This document shows positions 35,472 through 44,391 of a DNA stretch of 64,000 bases, in pieces. The DNA is from an uncultured Eubacteriales bacterium. GTDB taxonomy: Bacteria > Bacillota > Clostridia > Oscillospirales > Oscillospiraceae. How positions within the stretch are numbered: the stretch's first letter is position 1; each line of letters begins with the position of its first letter. A program made the position numbers and the translations under genes. The stretch lies in assembly GCA_900540545.1 (NCBI GenBank), contig UQGJ01000008.1, positions 4,915 to 68,914 of the forward strand, in the 5' to 3' direction. The notes under the pieces were generated by a model that was not told the DNA's origin, did not search any database, and saw only the letters and a program-made list of their open reading frames with translations.

Positions 35472-36398
35472 ATGCTGACCATCCATAAGACCGTGGACGG
35501 GAAAATGACCAAGCTGGACAAGGTGGAGGACGGGTGCTGGGTGAACCTCACCTACCCCACCGAGGACGAGATGAGTACCGTCACCGCCCTGCTGGGCATC
35601 GACCCTGGGTTCCTCCGGGCCGCCCTGGACGAGGAGGAGACCTCCCGCATCGACACCGAGGACGGGCAGACCCTCATCATCATCGACCTGCCCTCCGTGG
35701 AGAAGGGGGACGCCGTGGTCTACTCCACCCTCCCCCTGGGCATCATCGTGGCGGAGAAGTGCATCATCACCGTCTGCCTGAAGGAGTCCTCCATCATCCG
35801 GGATTTCCAGGACGGGCTGGTGAAGAACGCGGAGACCCAGAAAAAGACCGGGTTCATCCTCTATCTGCTCCTCCAGGTGGCCAAGCGCTTCCTGCAATAC
35901 CTGAAACAGATCGACAAGATCTACAACTATATGGAGCGCCAGCTCTACAAGTCCCAGCGGAACAAGGAGCTGATCCAGCTCCTGGACCTGGAGAAGTCCC
36001 TGGTCTACTTCAACACCTCCCTGAAGGCCAACGAGGTGACCCTGGAGAAGATCCTGCGCGGGCGCATCATCACCCTCTACGAGGAGGACCACGACCTGCT
36101 GGAGGACGTGCTCATCGAGGTCCGCCAGGCCATCGAGATGGCAAACATCTACTCCTCCATCATCTCCGGCATGATGGACGCCTTCGCGTCGGTGATTTCC
36201 AACAACCTGAACGTCATCATGAAGGTGCTGACCTCCATCACCATTCTGCTGACCATCCCGAATATCATCTTCGGTTTTTACGGCATGAACATCACCACGG
36301 GCCTTCCCCTGGACCAGTTCTGGTGGATTCCCCTGGTCATCGCCGCCGTGGCCATCGTCGTGGCGGGCGTGATTTTGAAGGTCAAGGATTTGTTTTGA
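35472..36398 (+). CDS. CorA-family divalent cation transporter
   Basis: A 308-residue membrane transporter. A long cytoplasmic N-terminal domain (to about 245), largely helical toward its end, is followed by two membrane helices; the family selectivity motif GMN is present as FYGMNITT at the first helix end, near residue 275. CorA proteins carry Mg2+ and sometimes Co2+ or Ni2+. The ATG at 35472 sits about ten bases after AAAGG; an in-frame start at 35442 is less likely. The structured leader and strong promoter upstream imply regulation by ion level, and a terminator follows. Confidence 0.9.
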   Translation: MLTIHKTVDGKMTKLDKVEDGCWVNLTYPTEDEMSTVTALLGIDPGFLRAALDEEETSRIDTEDGQTLIIIDLPSVEKGDAVVYSTLPLGIIVAEKCIITVCLKESSIIRDFQDGLVKNAETQKKTGFILYLLLQVAKRFLQYLKQIDKIYNYMERQLYKSQRNKELIQLLDLEKSLVYFNTSLKANEVTLEKILRGRIITLYEEDHDLLEDVLIEVRQAIEMANIYSSIISGMMDAFASVISNNLNVIMKVLTSITILLTIPNIIFGFYGMNITTGLPLDQFWWIPLVIAAVAIVVAGVILKVKDLF

Positions 36399-36403
36399 CG
36401 CGG

Positions 36404-36436
36404 CGGCCGGGTCCAGGAGGACCCGGTCGTTTTTTC
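36404..36436 (+). terminator. Terminator after the CorA-type gene
   Basis: CCGGGTCC, loop AGGA, GGACCCGG, then TCG and six or more T residues. Confidence 0.88.
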
Positions 36437-36466
36437 GCCTGGGTCCTTGGATTCGTTCGGTTTTTA

Positions 36467-36495
36467 TGGACATTTCCCCGGTTTTCCTGTATAGT
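36467..36495 (+). promoter_or_regulatory. Promoter of the GGDEF gene
   Basis: TGGACA (36467-36472), a 17-base spacer and TATAGT (36490-36495), about 36 bases before the coding start. Confidence 0.72.
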
Positions 36496-36531
36496 AATGG
36501 TGATATGATTCGCAACAAAGAGGTGGAGCCG

Positions 36532-37503
36532 ATGAGTAAAGTGACAAGTGAATTCATGGTGGCGTGCGTGGAGACGGTGAAGCGGCTGTGGCACCTCTAT
36601 CTGCTGGGCGGGGACGCCCAGGAGGCGGACGAGGTCATTGGCCATTTGCCGGAGGACGTGGTGGTCATCGGCACCGGGCGGCATGAGCTGTACGAGTCCA
36701 GGGAGGCCTTCGGCCTGGGCATGATGGCGGAACACGCCGAGGCCGGGGACACCGAGTTTGAAATCATCGACGAATGGTACGAGCCGCTCTACGTTACCGA
36801 GGACGTGTGCCTGGTCTATGGCCGGGCCTGGGTGCGGGAGAAGGAGAGCCTGGGCAAGACGGTCTATATCGAGATGGATAGCCGGTTTTCCGTCCTCTGT
36901 CGGAAGGGACCGGCGGGGGTGGAGGTCTGCCACGTCCACCAGTCCATCCCGTATGCGGACCAGCAGGAGGGGGAGTATTACCCCAAGACCATGTCCCTGC
37001 TGGCCGAGGAGGCCATCGAAAAGACCCGCACTCTGGAGCGGCGGGTGGAACTGGACGCGCTGACCGAGCTGCTGAACCGGGTCTTTCTGGAGCAGCGGGT
37101 GGCCCAGGCCCTGGCGGAGGAGGAGGGCACCTTCCTGATGCTGGACCTGGACGACTTCAAGGGGATCAACGACACCCTGGGCCATCCCACCGGCGACGGG
37201 GTCATCCGGGACCTGGCCCGGCTCATGCGGCAGGTGTTCGGCCCCAACGCCATTCTGGGCCGCCTGGGCGGCGACGAGTTCGCCGCGTGGGTGAAGGGGG
37301 ACGGGGCGGCGGCCGAGGGCTTGGCCCGGGCGCTGCTGGACGGCTTCGCCGCCCTGGGGACCCGCTACGGGACCGATTTGGGCTGTTCCGTGGGGCTGGC
37401 CCACGCCGGGGCGGGGGAGACCGACTTCAACAGCCTCTACCGCCGGACCGACGAGGCTCTCTACCGGGCCAAGGGCGCGGGCAAGGGCAAGGTCTGCTGG
37501 TGA
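36532..37503 (+). CDS. Diguanylate cyclase with N-terminal SnoaL/NTF2-like sensor
   Basis: A 323-residue soluble protein predicted to make cyclic di-GMP. Residues about 10-145 resemble a SnoaL/NTF2-like cone fold, a ligand-binding or dimerisation module; about 150-175 is a linker helix; the GGDEF domain starts at DALTELLNR near 177. The active site is intact (GRLGGDEF near 245), but the upstream RxxD inhibitory site is missing (FGPN instead), so product feedback is not expected. AGGTGGAG lies a few bases before the ATG. It is monocistronic with its own promoter; no c-di-GMP receptor or phosphodiesterase gene is adjacent. Confidence 0.85.
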   Translation: MSKVTSEFMVACVETVKRLWHLYLLGGDAQEADEVIGHLPEDVVVIGTGRHELYESREAFGLGMMAEHAEAGDTEFEIIDEWYEPLYVTEDVCLVYGRAWVREKESLGKTVYIEMDSRFSVLCRKGPAGVEVCHVHQSIPYADQQEGEYYPKTMSLLAEEAIEKTRTLERRVELDALTELLNRVFLEQRVAQALAEEEGTFLMLDLDDFKGINDTLGHPTGDGVIRDLARLMRQVFGPNAILGRLGGDEFAAWVKGDGAAAEGLARALLDGFAALGTRYGTDLGCSVGLAHAGAGETDFNSLYRRTDEALYRAKGAGKGKVCW

Positions 37504-37533
37504 GGATTCGGCCCTTTCGACCAAATCATAGGC

Positions 37534-37574
37534 AAAAGGCGTACTGCCGCGGTTTGCGCGGCAGTACGCCTTTT
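37534..37574. terminator. Bidirectional terminator between the GGDEF and XRE genes
   Basis: A 17-bp stem, AAAAGGCGTACTGCCGC with its exact complement, loop GGTTTGC, lies between convergent genes. It has a T-run on each strand. Confidence 0.92.
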
Positions 37575-37593
37575 ATGCTGTCTGTGGATTTCG

Positions 37594-37992
37594 TCAGCCG
37601 CCGCTTCGGAGCAGGCAGATGCCGGCGCTGGTCAGCCCGATGCCCAGGAGGGCAAACCCGGTGTGGGCGTCGGCCTTGCCCAAAACGGACAGGACGAGGA
37701 CGGAGACGCCCATGGCCACCGTCAGCGCCTTGCACACCAGGGTGATGACCGCCTCGATTTTTGCCCGTAGGGTAGGGGCGGCGGTGGAGTGCTTGGCCTG
37801 CATGAGCTCGTCTACGGAAATTTCAAATAATTCCGCCAGCCGGGGCAGCGAGTTGATGTCCGGGCAGGAGAGATCGCGCTCCCACTTCGAGACCGCCTTG
37901 TCGGTGACATTCATTTTCTCCGCCAGCTCGGCCTGGGTCATGCCGCGCTCTTTCCGCAGTGCGGCAATCATGGCCCCCACGGTCTGTTTCAT
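37594..37992 (-). CDS. XRE-family regulator with a C-terminal membrane hairpin
   Basis: A 132-residue protein. Residues 1-60 form a Cro/CI-type helix-turn-helix (MTQAELAEKMNVTDKAVSKW). The C-terminus has two hydrophobic helices, about 80-100 and 108-127, so the DNA-binding domain is probably tethered to the membrane. Such small membrane-anchored XRE proteins are frequent in clostridia and often sense envelope stress, but the target is unknown. The ATG at 37992 follows GAGGAGA by about ten bases; a TTG seven codons earlier is the alternative. Confidence 0.82.
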   Translation of the reverse strand: MKQTVGAMIAALRKERGMTQAELAEKMNVTDKAVSKWERDLSCPDINSLPRLAELFEISVDELMQAKHSTAAPTLRAKIEAVITLVCKALTVAMGVSVLVLSVLGKADAHTGFALLGIGLTSAGICLLRSGG

Positions 37993-38024
37993 CTGAAAAC
38001 CATCTCCTCTCAATCAATGGCCCT

Positions 38025-38054
38025 ATTGTACTCCAGGCCCGGGGCCGGATTCAA
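38025..38054 (-). promoter_or_regulatory. Promoter of the XRE gene
   Basis: On the minus strand, TTGAAT (38049-38054), an 18-base spacer and TACAAT (38025-38030). Confidence 0.6.
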
Positions 38055-38112
38055 CCGATAGGGAGTTGAGCGGGCTCGACCGGCGGTTGGAAGCGCGGTT
38101 GAGCGCACAGGC

Positions 38113-38153
38113 GGCAAAAAGCGGCGGGCGGAACAGTCTTTGTTCCGCCCGCC
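38113..38153 (-). terminator. Terminator of the LPQTG surface-protein gene
   Basis: On the minus strand, GGCGGGCGGAACA, a five-base loop, its complement, then GCTTTTT. It lies about 30 bases after the stop codon. Confidence 0.88.
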
Positions 38154-38184
38154 AAAGCAGTTCTGTTGGAGATGGGGTGGGGCA

Positions 38185-39984
38185 TTATTCCCCGCAGCGC
38201 TTGGACAGGCCCAGGAAAACAGCGGCCGCGGCGGCGGAGAGGGCGGCGCCCAGCGCCAGCAGGGCGGGGAGGGCGGCGCCCAGCGCCAGCAGGGCGGGGA
38301 GGGCGCTGTGGTCCTCGGCGGCCAGGGTGCCGGTCTGGGGCAGGTTCCCCATGGGGACGGCCTCGCCTACGATCAGGACCTCCACCGCAGGGGCGGACTC
38401 CTCCGTGGCGGGCTGGCCGATGTCCTGGGGGAGGTCGGCCAGGGGCACATCCGCGTCGGGAATCAGTTCCACCTCGACATCGGCAGGGTCGGCGCTGTCG
38501 GTGGTGGGGACGGCCTCCGTCAGAGGCAGGGCGGCCAGGGGAACGTCCTCATCGGGGAGGTCCACCGGCTCGTTGTCCACCACCGGCTGGGAGGGGGCGG
38601 GGTCTCTGTGGGAGTTGTTGCCGCTGCTGCCAGTGGAGCCGGTGCTGCCGCTGTTGCCGGAATCGCCGGGATTCTGGCCCTCGCCGGGGTTCTCGCCTTC
38701 GTCGGGGTTCTGGTCCTCGCCGGGGTTCTCGCCTTCACCGGGGTTCTGGCCTTCGCCGGGGTTCTGGTCCTCGCCAGGGTTCTCACCTTCGCCGGGGTTC
38801 TCACCTTCGCCGGGGTTCTCACCTTCGCCGGGGTTCTCACCCTCGCCGGGGTTCTCGCCTTCGCCGGGGTTCTCGCCTTCGCCGGGGTTCTCACCTTCGC
38901 CGGGGTTCTCACCCTCGCCAGGGTTCTCACCCTCGCCAGGGTTCTCACCCTCGCCAGGGTTCTGGCCTTCGCCAGGGTTCTGGCCTTCGCCAGGGTTCTG
39001 GCCTTCACCGGGGTTCTGACCCTCGCCAGGATTCTCGCCTTCGCCAGGATTCTCGCCATCATCGGGGATTTCCACATAGGGGGAGACCAGGATACGCAGC
39101 TCGGTACCGGCGGGGAAGGTTACAAAGCCGAAGGCGTAGCCGTTGTCCGTCACCAGATAGGGCTTGGCGTTGCCGTTGGCGTCCAGCTCGGAAATCACGG
39201 TGCCGGCGGGGAAAACCGCAACCTTCTCACCGTTGCTGTTCTTCTCGTAACCCACAGCCTCGTCGATGAGGGACATGGTCACGCGCTTATCGCCGGTCTC
39301 GTTCAGCCACACGCCGAAAGAAACCACGGTCTTTCCCTCTTCCAGGGTGGTGGACCAGGTGGTGCCGCCCTTGTAGGCAAAGGTGTAGCCCTCGGCGGCC
39401 TCGTAGGTGATGGTGTAGGAGTCCGCCACCTGACGGCAGGTGTGGATAGTGGGGTAGCACTCGTCGCTGTGCTCGTGGGCGGTCAGGGCACAGCAGCTGT
39501 CATCGTGCATATGCTCCTCCTGGCCGCAGGTAAGGGTAAAGGCGTGGTCGTTGCCAACGCAAGAGCCGTTGGGGTAGTCGTGGCCGCCAAGAGTATAGTG
39601 CTCCGGGTCCTCACACTGGAGGCGGCAGCCGTCGATATTCAGAAGATGGTAGCCGCGGTCGTCGCGGTGGGAGGCGTCGGTGCAGGCCTGGGTGTAGCAC
39701 AGGCTCTGAGGACGATCGGGGTCAAACTCGTGGATATGCTCACCGCCATACTCACAGGCAGAGAAGTCACAGCCGTCGCCGTGGATGTGCTCTTCCAGGC
39801 CGCACTGAAGCTCGTCGGCGGTAACTTCCTCGCACTCCCAGTGGTAGCCGGGCTTCAGCTCTTCGGTGTGGGGGAGGGCGTATTCCGCATCCCCGGCGGC
39901 CAGGGCGGCCACGCCGGTGAGGGAGAAGGTGACGGTCAGGGCCAGCGCGGCGGAAGCGGCGCGGAACAGGTGGGTCTTCTTCAT
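38185..39984 (-). CDS. Sortase-anchored surface protein with Cys/His-rich head and NPGEG repeats
   Basis: A 599-residue secreted protein. It begins with a signal peptide (MKKTHLFRAASAALALTV, then AALAAG), followed by a Cys/His-rich region at about 50-185 (CGLEEHIHGDGC, CEYGGEHIHEF, CGQEEHMHDDSC) that could bind metal or form disulfides. A beta-rich region at about 190-305 follows. Then come about 22 tandem hexapeptides (ENPGEG or QNPGEG), a Ser/Gly linker, and two DVPLA-containing blocks. The C-terminus has the sortase signal LPQTG at residue 548, a hydrophobic stretch with a duplicated ALPALLALGA, and a short basic end. GGAGGT precedes the ATG. The binding partner is unknown. Confidence 0.88.
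   Translation of the reverse strand: MKKTHLFRAASAALALTVTFSLTGVAALAAGDAEYALPHTEELKPGYHWECEEVTADELQCGLEEHIHGDGCDFSACEYGGEHIHEFDPDRPQSLCYTQACTDASHRDDRGYHLLNIDGCRLQCEDPEHYTLGGHDYPNGSCVGNDHAFTLTCGQEEHMHDDSCCALTAHEHSDECYPTIHTCRQVADSYTITYEAAEGYTFAYKGGTTWSTTLEEGKTVVSFGVWLNETGDKRVTMSLIDEAVGYEKNSNGEKVAVFPAGTVISELDANGNAKPYLVTDNGYAFGFVTFPAGTELRILVSPYVEIPDDGENPGEGENPGEGQNPGEGQNPGEGQNPGEGQNPGEGENPGEGENPGEGENPGEGENPGEGENPGEGENPGEGENPGEGENPGEGENPGEGENPGEDQNPGEGQNPGEGENPGEDQNPDEGENPGEGQNPGDSGNSGSTGSTGSSGNNSHRDPAPSQPVVDNEPVDLPDEDVPLAALPLTEAVPTTDSADPADVEVELIPDADVPLADLPQDIGQPATEESAPAVEVLIVGEAVPMGNLPQTGTLAAEDHSALPALLALGAALPALLALGAALSAAAAAVFLGLSKRCGE
38241..38300. repeat. 30-bp tandem duplication inside the sortase-signal helix
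   Basis: Two identical 30-bp copies (38241-38270 and 38271-38300) encode the doubled ALPALLALGA of the C-terminal hydrophobic segment. The frame is kept, and the anchor helix is lengthened by ten residues. Confidence 0.85.
38665..39056. repeat. 18-bp tandem repeat array (about 22 units) in the surface-protein gene
   Basis: Near-identical 18-bp units centred on CCGGGGTTCTC or CCAGGGTTCTC encode the NPGEG hexapeptides. Unit variants (E/Q at position 1, G/D at position 6) are clustered, which suggests recent slippage and gene conversion. Copy number probably varies between strains. Confidence 0.9.
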
Positions 39985-40090
39985 GGGGATACCTCCGAAG
40001 TACGGGCGGTGCGCCCGGTAGTCTTAACTGATGAACTCAGTCTACAAGGCGCTGGTTACATTGCGGTCACAAGATGAAAAGTAACAGATA

Positions 40091-40126
40091 AAAAAGTGCC
40101 TTGGCAGTCGTTGACTGCCAAGGCAA
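40091..40126 (-). terminator. Terminator of the PsiE-like gene
   Basis: A perfect 12-bp stem (GCCTTGGCAGTC with GACTGCCAAGGC) and a three-base loop, with T-runs on both strands. On the minus strand it directly follows the PsiE-like gene. Confidence 0.9.
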
Positions 40127-40134
40127 AAAATATG

Positions 40135-40590
40135 TTATCGCGCCGCTCCGGCGGGGTCCTGGGCGTCCTCTTTGGGCTTGAACCAGCTGTACTGCTTGTC
40201 GTCCAGGCCGGGGATGAAGAGGTATTTGCGGATAATGAACAGCAGGGCGATGGCGCACACCATGATGAGGTTCTCCACGGGGGAGGTGTGCTCAATGACC
40301 ATCTGGCGGGCGATGGCGAAGAGGAGGACCTCAATGACCGAACTGAGGTTGTGCCGGGAGAGCATCTTCAAAAACTCGATGCCGATGACCACGGTGAAGG
40401 CGGTGGAGAGGAAGGCCATCAGCCCGTCGGTGCCGGCGGGGTCCCCGGCCAGCACGCCCAACTGGATGCCCACGGTGCGCAGGGACAGCACCACGGCGGC
40501 GATGACCAGCAGGCTGACCAGAATCTCCAGGAACTGGGCGATGCGGTAGATGAGGCCGGGGATGCGGACTTTCAGCAGGTCCATGTCCAT
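40135..40590 (-). CDS. Four-helix membrane protein, PsiE-like
   Basis: A 151-residue integral membrane protein with four hydrophobic segments at about 17-40, 58-80, 85-100 and 105-122, and a charged C-terminal tail (WFKPKEDAQD). The pattern GIEFLKMLSRHNLSSVIEVLLFAIARQMVIEH in its middle, seen here at about 70-101, resembles the phosphate-starvation-inducible PsiE family, whose function is unknown. Assignment is from topology and this loop only. It lies between the surface-protein and aldolase genes on the same strand; spacing of about 20 bases from the aldolase end suggests co-transcription with it. Confidence 0.6.
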   Translation of the reverse strand: MDMDLLKVRIPGLIYRIAQFLEILVSLLVIAAVVLSLRTVGIQLGVLAGDPAGTDGLMAFLSTAFTVVIGIEFLKMLSRHNLSSVIEVLLFAIARQMVIEHTSPVENLIMVCAIALLFIIRKYLFIPGLDDKQYSWFKPKEDAQDPAGAAR

Positions 40591-40611
40591 ACAGGAAGCG
40601 CCTCTCTCCCG

Positions 40612-41643
40612 TTACAGATTGGGCAGGGCGGCCAGCAGGCCGTCCACGTCGCTCTCCTCAGTGGCGAAGCAGGAGACGAACCGGATGACGGTGTGACCGG
40701 GCTCCTCGGCGGGGCACCAGTCCTCGTAGGCGCACACCGCGTCGATCTGGGGCTTGATGGCGTCGGGGACCACGGCGAAGACCTGGTTGGTGGGGGACTC
40801 CACCCACAGGGGCCAGCCCTTGGCCTTCAGGCCGGACTGGAGCCGGGCGGCCATGGCGTTGGCGTGGCGGGCCATCTCGAAGTACAGGCCGTCCTTGAGC
40901 AGGGTCTCGAACTGGACGCCCTCCAGCCAGCCCTTGGCCAGCACCGCGCCCATGCGCTTTTTCATGCGGAAGAAGCCCTCCTGGAGGGCGGGGTTGGTGA
41001 TGACCAGGGCCTCGCCCAGCAGGGCGCCGTTCTTGGTGCCGCCGATGTAGAAGGCGTCGGTGAGCGCGGCCAGGTCGGGCAGGGTCAGGTCGTTGGCCTC
41101 GGAGGACAGGGCGGCCCCCAGTCGGGCGCCGTCCAGGAACAGCAGCAGGCCGTTGGCCTTGCAGAACTGGGACAGGGCGGTGAGCTCGGCCTTGGTATAG
41201 ATCATGCCGCTCTCGGTGGCGTCGGCGATCTCCACCAGCCGGGGCTTCACCAAGTGCTCGTCGGTGTGGCGCTCCAGCACGGGGACGATCATCTCGGGCG
41301 TGACCTTTCCGTCGGTGCCGGTATGTACTTGCAGGATCTTATGGCCGGTGGCCTCAACGGCCCCCACCTCGTGGCCGTTGATGTGGGAGGTCTCGGCGGC
41401 CACGATGCCCTCCCAGGGGCGGAGGAAGTGGGCGATGGCGGTACAGTTGGTCTGGGTGCCGCCGATGAGGAACTGGACCTCTGCCTGGGGGCAGCGGCAC
41501 AGGTCCCGAATCAGGTCCTTGGCCCGGGCGGAGTAGTCGTCGTCGCCGTAGCCCACGTTGCCCTCCATGTTGGTCTCGGCCAGGGCGGAGAGGACCTTGG
41601 GGTGGGCGCCGAAGGAGTAGTCGTTGCGAAACAGATACTTCAT
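40612..41643 (-). CDS. Low-specificity threonine aldolase
   Basis: PLP enzyme of 343 residues that cleaves L-threonine or allo-threonine to glycine and acetaldehyde. The cofactor lysine is K204 in GGTKNGALLG, the aspartate binding the PLP ring nitrogen is D171 in FLDGARLG, and the N-terminal FRNDYSFGAHPKVL is the family start. AGGAGGT lies nine bases before the ATG. Related beta-eliminating lyases share the fold, so exact substrate preference is inferred. Confidence 0.88.
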   Translation of the reverse strand: MKYLFRNDYSFGAHPKVLSALAETNMEGNVGYGDDDYSARAKDLIRDLCRCPQAEVQFLIGGTQTNCTAIAHFLRPWEGIVAAETSHINGHEVGAVEATGHKILQVHTGTDGKVTPEMIVPVLERHTDEHLVKPRLVEIADATESGMIYTKAELTALSQFCKANGLLLFLDGARLGAALSSEANDLTLPDLAALTDAFYIGGTKNGALLGEALVITNPALQEGFFRMKKRMGAVLAKGWLEGVQFETLLKDGLYFEMARHANAMAARLQSGLKAKGWPLWVESPTNQVFAVVPDAIKPQIDAVCAYEDWCPAEEPGHTVIRFVSCFATEESDVDGLLAALPNL

Positions 41644-41671
41644 CTTTCTTACCTCCTGAAAAAATGAGAGA

Positions 41672-41738
41672 GCGGGCGGCCACAAGGGCCGCCCCTACGG
41701 ATAAGGATGTAGGGGCGACCCTTGCGGTCGCCGCGGGA
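41672..41738. repeat. REP-like palindromes after glnS
   Basis: GGGCGGCCacaaGGGCCGCCCCTACGG (41674-41700, with the CTACGG tail) and GTAGGGGCGACC...GGTCGCC (41709-41732) form facing hairpins. The same CTACGG/GTAGGGG words occur at 963-990 and in 600-bp copies B and C. They may also serve as the glnS transcript end. Confidence 0.6.
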
Positions 41739-41741
41739 TGC

Positions 41742-43424
<1,683 letters not shown>

Positions 43425-43459
43425 TGTCGTTTCACTCCTTTGTAGTATAGAACCTTTAT

Positions 43460-43488
43460 ATTTTACCCTGTACCGGTAAAAAATGCAA
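43460..43488 (-). promoter_or_regulatory. glnS promoter
   Basis: On the minus strand, TTGCAT (43483-43488), a 17-base spacer and TAAAAT (43460-43465). No T-box-like leader fits in the short untranslated region. Confidence 0.65.
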
Positions 43489-43515
43489 TAGATTTTGGGG
43501 CTGACTCCCGCAGGC

Positions 43516-43544
43516 TTGCGTTTCCCGGGTTCCCGGCGTACAAT
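43516..43544 (+). promoter_or_regulatory. Promoter of yjdF and its leader
   Basis: TTGCGT (43516-43521), a 17-base spacer and TACAAT (43539-43544), about 150 bases before yjdF. Confidence 0.65.
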
Positions 43545-43550
43545 ACCACT

Positions 43551-43695
43551 GCGGGGAGAAAAACACAGGCCGGTTGGTAGTCCTGGCCGCGGCCTTCGGC
43601 GGACGCGTCCCGCCGCCGAAAGCCGTCAGTAACCTGCCCTCCCATGGGTTGTCCGCCCCCCGCGCGCAGAACAAAAAATGGGAGGACAACTGCAT
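43551..43695 (+). ncRNA. yjdF riboswitch (azaaromatic-sensing leader) candidate
   Basis: The roughly 145-base leader of a YjdF-family gene is where the yjdF RNA class is found. It contains hairpins GGCC...GGCC near 43568-43590 and TTCGGCGG...CCGCCGAA near 43596-43622. The ribosome site is masked by perfect complements: CCTCCCAT (43638-43645) with ATGGGAGG (43678-43685), and GTTGTCC (43649-43655) with GGACAAC (43684-43690). This fits translational control. Class assignment is from gene context and layout; no covariance search was possible. Confidence 0.62.
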
Positions 43696-44145
43696 ATGGA
43701 AACTGGAAACGCGAGGGTGACCGTCTATTTTGAGGACCCCTTTTGGGTGGGCGTCCTGGAGCGGGAGTGGTGCGGGGAGCTGGAGGTGTGCAAGTTCACC
43801 TTCGGGCCGGAGCCCAAGGACTACGAGGTCTACGACTTCCTGCTCCAACACTGGCGGGAGCTGGTATTCAGCCCGCCGGTGGCGGCCCGCGGCCGTCCGA
43901 AGGCGGTCAGCCCCAAGCGGATGCAGAAAGCGGCCGCCGCCCAGGTCCACGGGACCGGGGTGGGGACCAAGGCGCAGCAGGCGCTGCAGCTCCAGCGGGA
44001 GCAGAACAAACAGCAGCGGCGGACCGACCGCCGGGACCGGGACGCGGCGGAGGAGGAGCGGAAGTTCCAGCTCCGTCAGGCCAAGAAAAAGGAGAAGCGG
44101 CGGGGGCATAAGCCCCTGCCGCTTCTCTGTTTTGGAAGTTGGTAA
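43696..44145 (+). CDS. yjdF: YjdF family protein
   Basis: A 149-residue protein with the whole YjdF layout: the N-terminal VTVYFEDPFWVGVLER, FGPEPKDYEVYDFL near 40-53, SPKRMQKAAAAQ near 73, GTKAQQALQLQREQNKQQRR near 93-112, and a very basic C-terminal tail rich in Lys/Arg/Gln. The biochemical function is unknown, but in other Firmicutes the gene is controlled by a riboswitch sensing azaaromatic or flavin-like compounds, hinting at a detoxification or RNA-related role. GGGAGG lies ten bases before the chosen ATG. It is transcribed divergently from glnS. Confidence 0.88.
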   Translation: METGNARVTVYFEDPFWVGVLEREWCGELEVCKFTFGPEPKDYEVYDFLLQHWRELVFSPPVAARGRPKAVSPKRMQKAAAAQVHGTGVGTKAQQALQLQREQNKQQRRTDRRDRDAAEEERKFQLRQAKKKEKRRGHKPLPLLCFGSW

Positions 44146-44200
44146 AACTTGTGAGTAGCTGCGTTTTTGAATCGGCCTTGCACGCACTGCCAGTCTGCAC
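44140..44200. repeat. 600-bp intergenic element fragment E
   Basis: AAACTTGTGAGTAGCTGCGT and the neighbouring AATCGGCCTTGC match the interior of copy A (about 5615-5710). Only this short internal piece is present, and it overlaps the 3' end of yjdF. Confidence 0.6.
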
Positions 44201-44254
44201 GGGCGGCCACAGAGGGCGGCCTCAGTGCCGCCCCGCCTCCGTTCTTCGTCCCCC

Positions 44255-44294
44255 TGTCATTGCGAACCAGTCCGCAGACTGGTGTGGCAATCCG
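44255..44294. repeat. Palindromic REP-like unit
   Basis: ATTGC-ga-ACCAGTC-cgc-AGACTGGT-gtg-GCAAT is a nested palindrome. Similar CATTGCGA...GTGGCAATCCG units are common interspersed repeats in gut Firmicutes. The rest of 44200-44391 holds GC-rich sequence with no gene. Confidence 0.65.
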
Positions 44295-44391
44295 CCGCCC
44301 CCGTCTTGTCCCTGTAGGGCCCGGCGTCCTCGACGGGCCGCGCCCTCGTCCCAAGTCGCAAAGGCCGCCGTTCAGGCCCGCCGACAGCGCG

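Noticed and set aside
38665..39056. Tandem array that could be taken for a CRISPR
   Set aside because: Units are 18 bp with no unique spacers and encode in-frame hexapeptides; no cas genes are present.
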